Source of the DNA: Branchiostoma floridae
Taxonomy: Eukaryota; Chordata; Leptocardii; Amphioxiformes; Branchiostomatidae
Reading direction: 5' to 3'
NCBI RefSeq assembly: GCF_000003815.2
Contig: NC_049981.1
Span: 20,826,505-20,890,504, forward strand
Length of the DNA: 64,000 nucleotides
The translations under genes and the position numbers were made by a program. The notes below the pieces were generated by a model. That model was not told the origin of the DNA and did not search any database. It worked only from the letters and a program-made list of their open reading frames with translations. This document shows, one piece after another, positions 40,301-48,700 of the stretch (the stretch's first letter is position 1; each line of letters begins with the position of its first letter).

Positions 40301-42190
40301 GGGCATTATTCCGATTCCACGTAGATACGTGCAATTTAAGCATAGTTCCTGCTTCAGTTTCCGGAGATATATCCATCAGATAAGAATTTAATATCAGTAA
40401 TACCCCCACTCCACTGGGGCGGCGACCTCGTTACGACCGTGCTGCAACCGAGAGATTTGACATTTTTGTAGAACGAATTTCATAGATAAAAGAATTGAAT
40501 CGTTTTGTTGCTTTTTCGGTCAGTATCTTAAATTTTACCTAATGATTACAATCATGAAGTCAAGTGTTAGACAAGTGCAATTTAGGTCACAGCGAAGTCG
40601 TGGCGCGATCGCCGTCTAGAACAGTGAATGAGGGGCTAAGAAAATCTATCAGTTTCATTCCTGGTAAACGAGTACACACTTGCAATAGAGAGATAAGATT
40701 ATGTTACTATTTTGTGAGTGTTTTAACGTTCGGGTTTATGAAAATCGCACTCTCTGCGCTGTAATTCATGTTTTAGTGAAACTGTTTATTGTTAAGCAAA
40801 ATAACTAGTCGATATGTTGGCCCTAAAAATGTGTCGATATTTTAACCAAAATAACTACTGGATATTTTGACCATTTTATCGCGTAATCAAAATAAACGAT
40901 ACACGATTAATAAAAATGTATTTCTGTGCGTTCTGACGCTCATAAAATGCCAAATAAATGCGATAAACGCTTGGTTGATATCTAAGACCTATGCCAGAAA
41001 CTGTCTTTGTGCCACGTTAATTTTGCACACAACCAAACTGCATTGCAAGGGTCTAATAAATTTTCCTTTCATGTCGTCTTGGCAAACGCATGAGAAGCAA
41101 TGGACCAAACATGAAATATGAGCCGTCAAATATGAAAAATTTCAGCCAATCAAAAATATATCTGTCATTACAGCTACCCACGTGAGGAGAAAAAGAAATC
41201 GAATATGGTATTAGTGCGTCTTTCTTTTACGACAACATTTTGCATACGGCGACATATGAGTGATATACACACGCCTTGGTGCAATCGTTATCATTACCTA
41301 GGCAGAAAGGTTGTACTGATGGGCAATTACATCGCTAAAGTTCAAATTCTCACGCACGAATGCAACACGGTTTCGCCTGACGTGTGAGTGACAGTTGCGA
41401 ACGCTCCGAGATGCAGGGGCAGTATTGTTAGCGCTGAAGAAACGACAGAACGTGACCTTCTCTGCGCCGGATGGTCGGGAGATATTATGCCGGTGGAAGA
41501 AATAATTAGAAAGAAATAGATTCCAACGCACTTGAGAAATAGATCAATCCTGAAATCGTAATTATCTGGTCCGGACGAGCAGTAATAGATACCCATAAAT
41601 ATCACATGTCCAATTCCTCACTAGAAGCCATTCATTTGTGGTTAACTCCACACCGACGTATTGACAATGGTCAGAGAATGGCAGGGTCTGGGGGAAGACG
41701 ATTCGTGATTAGTATGCCGAATGAGGTGCCATTGATTACGTATCTTAGATATTTCACAAATGACTAGATACATTGGGTTTTCCTAAGTCTTTTACGTATC
41801 TCCCGCGTATTGTGGCATGTGAAGAAATACTGATTTTCAACAAAAATACACAGCACTTGGGAAACTTTGCAATATACTGAATTTCCATTGTTACACATGA
41901 TAACTTATGAGAAGACTATATAATGCAAGACAATATTAAACTTCTTCGGTACCATACCTCATACTAATTTGGTGCAAGGTGTGCTCGAACTATTAAAAAT
42001 AAGGATTGCAAAATGACACAAGTTTCTATCACATGTTTCATAAAAATCATACGTTTCGACGGCGTATAATATATATAATAATGCAAAACGTATGTTTTGT
42101 CAATGATCAAAACCAAATTGCTTGCATACCTGAAACGAGTGGTTCGGCAGTGAAAAGGAAGAAGAGGAGGGATATGGTGAGCTGTCCCAT
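11525..42190 (-). CDS. Gene A: CUB-CTLD-LRR seven-TM receptor with pseudokinase tail (24 coding exons)
   Basis: A multi-exon gene predicted to encode a 1601-residue plasma-membrane receptor. Coding exons in transcript order: 42130-42190, 27269-27466, 25329-25517, 24960-25150, 24464-24620, 24029-24124, 23450-23749, 22578-22810, 21951-22116, 21277-21690, 20666-20762, 20126-20308, 19445-19602, 17698-18048, 17028-17133, 16376-16444, 15795-15866, 15159-15230, 14871-14942, 13547-14577, 13191-13306, 12683-12807, 12264-12432, 11525-11704. Every junction uses GT-AG and the phases agree throughout; total coding length is 4806 nt, an exact multiple of three. Domain order: signal peptide 1-20, five CUB or CUB-like domains 43-655, two C-type lectin-like domains 669-931, LRRNT plus four LRRs 932-1062, LGR-type 7TM about 1100-1370, kinase-like tail 1406-1601. 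The 7TM is closest in pattern to relaxin-receptor/GRL101-type LGRs. The ligand is unknown. The chain from exon 2 to exon 24 is well supported; exon 1 is less so. Whether all modules are in one mature mRNA is inferred. Confidence 0.82.
12965..12992 (+). repeat. Terminal fragment of the same interspersed repeat
   Basis: CCTGGATGTCTAACCTTCGT matches the 3' block of copies 2 and 3; it lies in an intron of the pseudokinase part of gene A. Confidence 0.4.
13547..14577 (-). CDS. Gene A exon 20: hinge and seven-TM domain, LGR/GRL101 type
   Basis: A 1031-nt exon (residues 1062-1405). It opens with the LGR hinge: YKLCCMAPQTNVCSAQQD then SSCEHL. TM1 has SIVGNP (1109-1114), TM2 NLAIAD (1135-1140), the TM3 cysteine is C1174 and its ECL2 partner C1252, TM6 has TDFICW (1321-1326, matching the TDxxCWxP of LGRs) and TM7 has GLNPMIQ (1360-1366). 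Three activation motifs are altered: the DRY/ERW position reads QIH (1198-1200), the TM6 proline after CW is isoleucine, and NPxxY is NPMIQ. The short cytoplasmic helix-8 region (about 1371-1405) is acidic and runs into the kinase-like exons at a GGTACT donor in phase 1. Family assignment is by motif pattern only. Confidence 0.9.
14871..16444 (-). CDS. Gene A exons 16-19: four leucine-rich repeats, one per exon
   Basis: Four exons, each exactly one LRR, in transcript order 16376-16444 (69 nt), 15795-15866, 15159-15230 and 14871-14942 (72 nt each). They read YLARNRLNLTKDSL..., DVSENSLREIPVGTF..., NISGNLIHRLTAETF... and DLTGNNVNDVSMDAF..., each ending in an aliphatic block such as LPDLYKL. All boundaries are phase 2 within the same leucine codon, as in vertebrate glycoprotein-hormone and relaxin receptor genes. 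Residues about 967-1062. Four repeats is short for an LGR ectodomain (usually about 9-17). I looked for further 72-nt phase-2 exons between them and found none with good splice sites. Confidence 0.9.
17028..17133 (-). CDS. Gene A exon 15: LRR N-terminal cap
   Basis: Encodes a classic cysteine-rich LRRNT: STCPSSCKCSDGVVSC followed by INKGLAKIPAKIP (residues 932-967). The Cx3CxCx6C spacing is visible. It caps the hydrophobic edge of the leucine-rich repeat solenoid. The exon enters in phase 1 and leaves in phase 2 at the leucine codon of the first LRR, so it converts the phase-1 modular part of the gene into the phase-2 LRR part. Confidence 0.9.
17698..18048 (-). CDS. Gene A exon 14: divergent C-type lectin-like domain 2
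   Basis: A single 351-nt phase 1-1 exon (residues 815-931). Starts GCNKDWTMVGFACLRP, then CSEAGSSVATVNSS (matching the helix-2/strand motif 'C...gs.LA.i.s'), and ends DSWIVPRTDCAF with LVLCSMR. The WIGL core is replaced by a VYMNI strand and no EPN or WND motif is present, so it is a structural CTLD without the canonical ligand site. Intact exon structure against the three-exon CTLD1 suggests independent acquisition or loss of introns rather than a recent tandem duplication. Acceptor TTTGTTAG at 18049, donor GTAGGT at 17697. Confidence 0.78.
19445..20762 (-). CDS. Gene A exons 11-13: C-type lectin-like domain 1
   Basis: Three exons (20666-20762, 20126-20308, 19445-19602) encode residues 669-814 and form a complete long-form CTLD: CESGFQYYRSNCYRV, then SWETAQQRC, GSDLASISSPEE, an AFIGL strand, AWVDGSKV, ESCALML and a final TRTYICKAK. 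The six-cysteine pattern and the conserved W are visible. The calcium/sugar signature is not: the EPN/QPD position reads PLP and the WND position reads WFT, so calcium-dependent sugar binding is unlikely by the usual rule. Both internal junctions are phase 2, the outer ones phase 1. It sits between CUB5 and the second CTLD. Confidence 0.88.
21277..21690 (-). CDS. Gene A exon 10: CUB domain 5
   Basis: One 414-nt phase 1-1 exon, residues 531-668. A cysteine-containing lead-in (CTQIPTTSCKQ) is followed by a CUB starting APCGFF, with LVCDWHISPPPGN and KAVLTFQNL, then EDFILIQE and a C-terminal TFTAFYTT. The first cysteine pair is clear. The exon ends in a short linker leading directly into the first lectin domain. 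The whole domain sits in one exon, unlike CUB1, 2 and 4. Confidence 0.82.
21951..22810 (-). CDS. Gene A exons 8-9: CUB-like domain 4
   Basis: Exons 22578-22810 and 21951-22116 encode residues 398-530. After a linker starting CRDLSHHL, the CUB begins at APCGIF (about residue 417), continues with a YDYRIRIEM strand and the EGIRFMCKG segment, and ends GFYFHFRTTG. The exons join in phase 0 inside the domain, in the same place as in CUB-like domain 2, which supports a common origin by duplication. Splice sites are TTCAG / GTAGAA and TCGTAG / GTAAGA. Confidence 0.75.
23450..23749 (-). CDS. Gene A exon 7: CUB-like domain 3
   Basis: A single 300-nt exon (phase 1-1, exactly 100 codons) covering residues 298-397. 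It begins with HVHCKIAV, then ARVDLYDG (matching the core 'v.vyDG' strand of CUB domains), and ends LTSGNELLIILWKD followed by WTPKIQYS, which resembles the last two CUB strands. Only one of the canonical cysteines is evident, so it is a divergent CUB-like module. Acceptor and donor are ATCGCAG and GTACAT. Confidence 0.7.
24029..24124 (-). CDS. Gene A exon 6: short linker exon
   Basis: A 96-nt symmetrical (phase 1-1) exon encoding residues 266-297, with one cysteine in the phrase ELPLCFPDP and an asparagine/proline-rich remainder. No known domain. It joins CUB-like domains 2 and 3 and keeps the frame on both sides, using acceptor TTTCAG and donor GTAAGT. Being symmetrical, it could be skipped without breaking the frame, which makes it a candidate for alternative splicing (inference). 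Confidence 0.65.
24464..25150 (-). CDS. Gene A exons 4-5: CUB-like domain 2
   Basis: Exons 24960-25150 and 24464-24620 encode residues 150-265. The fold is recognisable by its hydrophobic strand spacing: a FPCPGSLNITG start, ERMWITWDPW in the second strand, and a C-terminal block LLSLHLWNRDGGVF typical of the last CUB strands. It is more divergent than CUB1 and lacks a clear C-G pair in the middle. The donor of exon 4 (GTTGGT at 24959) is weaker than the others, but it gives the phase-0 join needed by the next exon, which starts IYEGNN. Residues 150-168 form a linker from CUB1. Confidence 0.72.
25329..27466 (-). CDS. Gene A exons 2-3: CUB domain 1
   Basis: Exons 27269-27466 and 25329-25517 encode residues 21-149. 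CUB1 starts at the DCGH cysteine (about residue 43) and carries the usual pattern: C..I.(T)AGFPL near the start, VCEWHI, a hydrophobic strand, then CEYDQLSIHDG, the TFCGRY segment, and a C-terminal GFYASYV. All four canonical CUB cysteines are present, so this is the most typical CUB in the gene. CUB domains are extracellular beta-sandwich modules that bind proteins or glycans. A short cysteine-containing N-terminal segment (residues 22-42) precedes it. The intron between the two exons is phase 1 and about 1.75 kb; it contains a 32-bp tandem duplication near 26237. Confidence 0.88.
26237..26302. repeat. 32-bp tandem duplication in a gene A intron
   Basis: Two perfect copies of a 32-bp unit starting TGCTTGTGGGCAACTGAACA lie head to tail in the intron between CUB1 exons. 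Confidence 0.85.
27830..28003 (-). mobile_element. tRNA-derived SINE
   Basis: On the minus strand, an A-box-like stretch TGGCGTAACGGCTAGAG (27989-27973) is followed about 26 nt later by a B box GAGTTCGATACTC (27947-27935), the internal RNA polymerase III promoter of a tRNA. The arms do not form a complete cloverleaf and the sequence runs on for another 100 nt of unrelated body, so it is a SINE, not a tRNA gene. It sits in intron 1 of gene A in the same orientation. Confidence 0.65.
31995..32110 (+). repeat. Interspersed repeat, copy 2
   Basis: TGACGAAAGATAGTGGAT, TATCCAGTTGCTAAAG, TTGGCGCATCTTATTACC and GTCTAACCTTCATCGACG in order; the most complete copy in the window. Confidence 0.65.
32735..32759. 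repeat. (AG)n microsatellite
   Basis: Twelve AG units in intron 1 of gene A. Confidence 0.9.
36581..36692 (+). repeat. Interspersed repeat, copy 3
   Basis: TGACGAAAGACAG, GAAACGTCTGGCAG, CTATCCAGTTGCTTG and CCTGGATGTCTAACC with the same spacing as copies 1 and 2. Confidence 0.65.
38170..38960. repeat. Diverged repeat related to the 52.4-53.5 kb array
   Basis: Shares with the larger array the ATTATGCAAATAA / ATTTGCATAA pairs, the phrases 'CTGCAGTTCCAAAA' and 'CTAGAGGGCCCAAAA', and an end of the type TTCTTGAGGTATCTTGGTTACAGA followed by ACACAC. About two degenerate units are visible. It lies in intron 1 of gene A. Confidence 0.55.
42130..42190 (-). CDS. Gene A exon 1: start codon and signal peptide
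   Basis: Encodes about 20 residues starting MGQLTISLLFFLF, a hydrophobic stretch of the kind that directs a nascent receptor to the secretory pathway. The ATG (42190-42188) is followed by G at +4. The exon ends in phase 1 at a good donor (GTATGC) at 42129, so its last G completes a glycine codon with the first two bases of exon 2. This exact phase match and the otherwise missing signal peptide are the reasons for joining it to gene A. It would make intron 1 about 14.7 kb, far longer than the other introns. An acceptor (TGTTTCAG) ends one base before the ATG, suggesting a 5' UTR intron. The alternative is that this exon belongs to another unseen gene and the true first exon of gene A was missed. 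Confidence 0.55.
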
Positions 42191-42191
42191 G

Positions 42192-42403
42192 CTGAAACAG
42201 TAGACTATGACTAGGGGGTTCCCATCCATTTCTCTTGGACTCGTAACAACGTCCGTAATGTGTGCTGAGACGAGGAAATTCAGCGCAGAGTGGTCGTTGT
42301 GTCAGCCGGTAATTTCCTCAGTTCGTCTGCTCGACTTTACTGCCGGCGTGGGAGATAACCTCTGCTGCTGTGATGTGGAGAGACTAGACTCCTCTTGTCT
42401 CAC
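42192..42403 (-). other. Probable 5' UTR intron of gene A
   Basis: On the minus strand a strong donor (GCAG followed by GTGAGA, boundary at 42404/42403) and a pyrimidine-rich acceptor ending TGTTTCAG (boundary 42192/42191) bracket about 212 nt. If used, the upstream non-coding exon lies just above 42404 and the coding exon starts one base before the ATG. I see no decisive TATA box above it, so the transcription start is not placed. Confidence 0.35.
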
Positions 42404-44833
42404 CTGCATATAACAACCGCGACTGGCGCCTATCTTAGCGGTTGGACAAATACTAGTTAAGCCCAGAAGGACATGAATATCCAATGATGCCACCACGGGC
42501 GCGTTGATTGGCGGTTGGAGTCTTCATGAACCCACACTCGAATACGTGGGGTTTAATCCATTCGTGTTGCCTATGCCCGACAACCTGGCCGGGGAGAGAC
42601 AAATTTTACGTTGCTTGCGCAAAGGGGAAATGAAATTGTCAACAACATTTAGAGATTAATCAATCATGCCGAAATGGTGGACGCCCAGGAGGCTTGCACG
42701 GAAAATGAAGTTACCCAAAAGTATTTGAGAATCTATTCATTGCTGACGGGTTGGGATTTGACCACATTTTTTTTCAGTACAGTAAATTGCCATCATCTGC
42801 TGACAGTGAACCATTGCCTTACTTCTCAATCACAAATACAGAAATCCAAGAGGAATATTTCGGACTAATACTTGTTAGGTGTACGTAACCACTTTTGGAA
42901 ACTTTCCGAATGATTTTAACGTTAAGTGAGTGACATTTGGATAAGATCCTTATACGTTAGCCTTCTTTGACATGTTTCATCTTCTTTCCAATTTTCCAGA
43001 TTTACTAGACTAAGTATTGATTTGTTCTTCAAGCCAGTCAAGTCAAGTGATACCGAAGAAGAGTGATGGATGTCCCGCGATGGCAAAAGGTGGTCATTTA
43101 TGTCACGTGCATCGAGAATGATGTCTTTATTATGTGACGACGTATATATCAGAGACATTCATCCTCGCAGAAATGCATTTATACGATGTCTATTCCAACC
43201 AGTAATTCTCAACACTAGATTCCGTTTGAGAAAGTCATAAGGTCCTCTTACCGATCGTTGAAGGGTAACACGGGACATCAATTACCGGTCACCCAAAAGA
43301 CAATGGGCTAGGCTTGTTTGATTGATGCTGTCAGTTGGTCGATGACTCGATAAAGTAAGTTGATAAGGAATAAGCAATTGGTCATTTTGATATGAGCATA
43401 TTCGGAACAACAGTGAGGTCATGGACATGGTTATGGTTAAGCTTATGGATAAACACGATAAGCTGGTAACAAGTGCGGATTACTGTATACTATAATCAGC
43501 GAGTTACTCAAGACAATACTTTCTTGTCGAAGCAATTGGATCGCTTTTGTAAACGGTTAGATGTTTGATGTAGCATCTACATCTTTTCTCAATCACCAAA
43601 GAAATGTAGTGTGTGCTACCTGAAAACTGCCTAAAGCCATGCAGTTGTTTGTATGAGGAACTGTTATATCGTGTATATTACTAATTGGGCGCCTAAACTT
43701 CATCGACATACAGGTATTAATAATGAGGTACTCCTCGATGAAACCAGTAGATGCCCGAAGTTTCTCTACAAAGGACGGGAGACTGACTACCTACCATGCA
43801 ATGTTTGGAATGATAGAAATGTTTAAGAAGTGTGGAGTTGCGAGGAGAAGAAATTCCTCCAAGTTCACTAAATGTGTTTTCCGTTGGGTTCGGAAAGGCA
43901 GGGAACTGTACAACTCGTGTTACACACTAAAACGAATGTGGTCCAAATGGTAATCATGCTTCCTTTATCGTGACTCTTGTATGTGGCATTTATTTCGGTA
44001 TTTTTTGACAGATACTCTTGTAAGCGCTTCCCGCCTGGAGCATTGAGAGATAATCAACATTAATATAACCATGGGGGGGGGGGGCAATAAAGTCTATAAT
44101 CAACAAGACAAATTTGCACATTTTCTCGTAGACCCCCGTGAAGTTTACATTGTAACAGTAATATTCAAAGTAAGTAAGATTTTAAATTTAGATTTTAGTC
44201 TTTTAAAACATTGCTATCCCTTTATTAAACGATAGTGCCTCGGAGGGTATCGGGGTAAGTGGGTAACATACGACTGTTTAATTTGTATGGTATCAGGATT
44301 TAGCCATTTCTTGTGCCATTTCGAGTGGACATACTGCAAAGGGACGCGTTATAAAGTTGATATTAATATTTGTAATATCTCTTTTTTTGTTTATGTCAAC
44401 TAAGACTAGATTAGTTATCTTCATGTTATTTCCTATGTAAAGTGTGTAAAACAGAGTAATACGCTTTTCCACTGTGCTGTCCCAACGGTACCTGTGACAG
44501 ACAACCGTGCCGGTATGTCGTCCCTCGTGCTGCGGCTTGATGATAAAAGCTACAGGTCATGTGAAGATGATCAGACATTTTGCATCCTCCTAACGCCCGG
44601 TCCCCAACGGCACTACCTTATGGGGCCCTGCTGTCCCAGGCCCTACCTACGGGTATTATGATTGTCGCCACAAACAAGCTGTCAACCAATCAGAGAACAG
44701 GCCTTCCTTGGGCTTCCTTGGGCTTGAAGCTGTCTCGCAAAGGCCGCTGGGAAGCTATCAGCCAATCATGTTACGTATTACCATGACTTTGTTTGCTCAC
44801 CATGCCAACGCCCGATCCCCAACGGCTGACTGC

Positions 44834-44843
44834 CCATATAAGG
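44834..44843 (+). promoter_or_regulatory. Perfect CArG box / TATA-like element with upstream CCAAT boxes
   Basis: CCATATAAGG fits the SRF consensus CC(A/T)6GG and also contains a TATAAG. CCAAT motifs lie upstream at 44686-44690 and 44762-44766. No coding exon follows on the plus strand that I can recognise, so this is only a promoter-shaped cluster. Confidence 0.3.
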
Positions 44844-44902
44844 GCAAGCTCATTAATATCTAATAAGTAGGGTGGGTAATACCGCCGGCAAAAGGGAAGG
44901 AA

Positions 44903-44944
44903 AGCAGAGTACAGTCAGGAATAAATGACTGACGGTACTCTGCT
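44903..44944. other. 16-bp hairpin
   Basis: CAGAGTACAGTCAG (44905-44918) pairs with CTGACGGTACTCTG (44929-44942) with one mismatch around a 10-nt loop; two more outer pairs extend it. It starts 60 nt after the TATA-like element at 44836. Confidence 0.45.
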
Positions 44945-45555
44945 GTAGGAGAATGACATTTTGATGACGAGGGAGAAATCTTGCGGCCTTTACCCGAAGC
45001 ATCAGAGAAGGGCAAGCAGAACGTAAATGTAAATGTATATCGTGATAAACCCTGTGGTACAAAGTAAATGATGAGCACAGTGGATGTTGGAGCTGTTGCA
45101 TTACGCCACATTAATGGTTGCCCTTGATGAGCAGAATCTGCTTCAATATCTTTGAATAGGAGGGGGCCAAGTGACTTATGTATATAGCATGCTATATTTT
45201 TATTTATCTATGTTGTTATGTTTTTTTCTGTTTTTACTATGGAACGGTTATTAGTAGCTGCAATGAAGAATAAGAAAGAAGTAATTGACGTAAATGAATT
45301 GGGCAGACAAAGAGACGCGAGAGGATATAAGGGGATAAGGCGGCGGATGTAACGTGTCCCCTGGCTTGATAGCAAGCATATAATCTAATTTGTTTTCATG
45401 ACCGAGGCGACAAAATTTAGGTTAAACAAATTTTAGAGCACAAATAGGTCTGCTTAGTCTGCTCAAGTCTGCTAAGTCTGCTAGATAAATGTACATGGAG
45501 ATGTGGATTGCGCTGATGTAAGGAAAGAAACAAGCTATATTTGTTGCATCTAGTG

Positions 45556-45765
45556 TACTGTAATTGCAGAAATGTTCACGGTGGTTTTATATTCGCAGTT
45601 TTCGCGAGGAAGTCTTATCGCGAACTTAACGACCGCGAACATTTTTTCCATGTCAGTATGTGACACCAATGTGTGACACTACCGCGAACTTATAACCACC
45701 GTGAACACTACATTTTCCCGCTAAAGCGAAATTAAATCCCCGCGAACGTAAATGCATCTACAGTA
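45556..45765. mobile_element. MITE-like palindromic element
   Basis: About 210 bp with terminal repeats TACTGTAATTGCA and TGCATCTACAGTA, and a perfect inner inverted pair TGTTCACGGTGGTT (45573-45586) and AACCACCGTGAACA (45694-45707). The interior is rich in CGCGAA/TTCGCG. No coding capacity. Confidence 0.6.
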
Positions 45766-48700
45766 TTTTATGTTATTTTCTCATGCCACTTAATGGAAAA
45801 TACAGAAGTCAAAATTGAAACATATAACTTTGTTCTTCCCATCTTGAAAGCACAGAGTTACCTCTATCATGTCAGTTCATGAAAATTTTACTCCCCATTT
45901 AGTTATCGATACTTGATGGGTCGAAGGGAAGATTGCTCAATTACAGTCAAAGCGTGCAGAACTCGCAATTGAAATTTTCTCGGAATCGATAAAAGTCCGC
46001 ACGTCGTCACTTTAAGTAAGCCTATTTATCCATTTTAACTAAGGCGTGATGGCAAACACTACAGGGAATAGGTGTGAGAGTTACTCTAATCACTCTATAT
46101 AATCAGTTGATTAAGGAACAGGCCATTGGAAAATGGGAAACCCTTGCATGAAATAAGTTGTGGACCTTTTTGACCCGAGCTTCTATTTCATGCATCCCGG
46201 AGCTTGAGGTGACAAGAGCTCTAGCTGAAAATGTATTTGCGGCTTTAAATCACCTTGGCAGGACAGGCTATTGGTATAATTTGTGATCCATGTAATATAA
46301 AAGAGGTTGGGCAGCGGCAAGCGGTTACAGATCTATGCTTGTGCATTGGAGGATGCAGTGTTTTCAATTTAAGCTCTAAGCTATGTCCAGAGTGTGGATT
46401 TAACGTCTTACCGTGATACGTTCCCTTAATGTCAGTTGGACGATCTCATCAAAAGTCTGGATTATATAGAAGCTATTTGTGTGTGGCTAATGATTCTGTA
46501 AATGGTAAAAATATCACCGTAACTAATTATAGCGACGGTCAATGAAGAAATGTACAATATTCGGGGATATTTCTGTTTACATTGTGTAGACTATATCTAA
46601 CTATTCATGATTACTTAGGTGCATTTATGTTCATCACCCGACATAATTGTGTTACTCAGATATGCGCAGCTGAAAACGCTGAAACGCCGCGTCATCTAAT
46701 CAAATTACTGTCACGGAGAGTTGCATTTGCCAGTGTATAGAAAATCTATAGCAGCCTCGGTCGACGTCCAGCAGAACGTAATTGGGTCGATACGACAAGG
46801 CGGATTTTGACTGTTCTTGAAAGCTAGCTGTGTTTCATACGGAATAATCCCTTACATTCCTTTAATAAAGTCAATCTTTATAATGCTTTGATATTCTACA
46901 TAATCTTTGCAGACAATTTCCACAAAATTGCATTAAAGTTGTTGGGCTGATTTGTACAATTGACTCACCGGTGCATTCCTTCACGGTTCAGTTTATTCAG
47001 ATCCACAATCAGCAATGTACGAGTACATTGTAACTTCTCGTTATATTGCAACATACATAACCAGACAAAAACGCATGGCACTCAGGAGCGTAACATGGTT
47101 TATAGATAAAATAAGTCATTCTTAGTCAGGGACGTCTGTCAGAGAACGCCATATAACCTGGGATCTACTATCAGTTACACGTCGGTAACGTTGACTTGGA
47201 AACACCACAATTACATCCCGGCTTCATTTCTTTAACAGCATCAGGCACCTTCGTGACCTGACGCCCGGAGCTGACTCTCATCATCCCACCTTTCACACAC
47301 AGGGGCTCATGGTTACGGGGAAGGGTCATAGGTATTTGCGGTTGGTGAATAAAACGCCTATACAGAGATGTGTAGGTTGAAGGCAGCGTCCAATGAGACT
47401 TGTGATTGGCATATCATCACCAACGTCAGACTTGGATACGAAGATGAGCTTTTGATAAACCTACATGGAAAGTTCACAGAATTACCAGAGATGTGATACT
47501 CGCAGTGATCACAGGTTTGGAATACTTAAGTGAAAACGGAAAATCGAATGGGTCATCTCAATTCATCATAACATGACAAACATACTACGACTCTTAAGTG
47601 TAACTTACGTTTTGATAGCTTTTGTTGTAATGAATAGGAAATGACTATATGCATGGATGCCATGAAACAAAGTGAACTTAGGGCTTCTGTCTCAATGGTT
47701 ATAGTAAGGCCAATGTTATCGGGGTCAGGAGAGAGTTTCCACACGCCAACTGCGCTAGGCTCTTGCATCACACCTCCATCAATTGTCTACCATATATCCC
47801 AGTCTAGGGAGTCTGATTGTCCCGATTTACTGTACAGTAGGCGAAAAACATCATTCATCGCCCTGGCTCCCTTTAAGTCACCGGTATGTGCTCGACCACA
47901 CGGGTATTCCAGCCTCGTTCTCTTACCAGAGGTCCTAGATGCCTTTCCCCAACGTGACACCAATGCATTCCTCCTCATATATTGTCACGGCACTGTCTGC
48001 CTTTAGATAACGCCTGTTGTATGTGCGGTGCCTGGAAAATCTCCAAAAGGTCATGGCTTGGAGAACATTCCCCTTGCAGAGGGCCCATCATGGCCGTTCA
48101 GATTCCAATGAGAGAAATTTGCATTCAGACAGACTGGTCAGGAAACGGGGTATCCAAAAGGCTTGAACCTTTCCCCTCTAACTTTGACGTTACCTGACTG
48201 AAGTTGAAATGTAACGCTTACGAACGCAACAGTCAAGGAGTTTGGGGCGCAAAAACATGTGAATGTGTTGTCTTCCGATACCATCGTGTTGCATAATTGC
48301 CGAGAAGGATATGATACCAACACCAGCATCTGGGACTGAAACGATATTACATTAAACATGAAACCTTTCTTGATTTATAGGCAATCTTTTCCTAAATGTG
48401 GCTTCTAGATTTTGTATATTTCGTCTTTCAAGCAGGTATTGTCTCATAGCAAAGGTGATATTCTGCAATGTGATATAAGCACAGCGACTGTGATCACTCA
48501 CTCAAAAGAAAATATAACACTATCTTCTGTGGAAGTGACTAAGGTCGGCCAAGCGAAGATATTGCTATTGACAAAACGTTACCGTTGCATGTCCTGTGAT
48601 ATCACTTAAGGTTTTTAAGATAATGTTCTTGGTCAATGGGTAATGCCTGGATACTTGACTCCACACGAACGGGTTGGAAATGATACATGACCCACAATAC

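Larger units (their letters stand above)
27467..42129 (-). other. Putative 14.7-kb first intron of gene A
   Basis: Holds the SINE, repeat copies 2 and 3, the octamer-repeat relative at 38.2-39.0 kb and an (AG)n tract. Related TTTGCATAAT phrases also occur at 35170-35400. I found no further exon with matching phase. Confidence 0.45.

Noticed and set aside
47553-48006. Overlapping frames on both strands near 47.6-48.0 kb
   Set aside because: Neither strand has a recognisable motif and no exon borders with matching phase were found; a hidden exon cannot be excluded.
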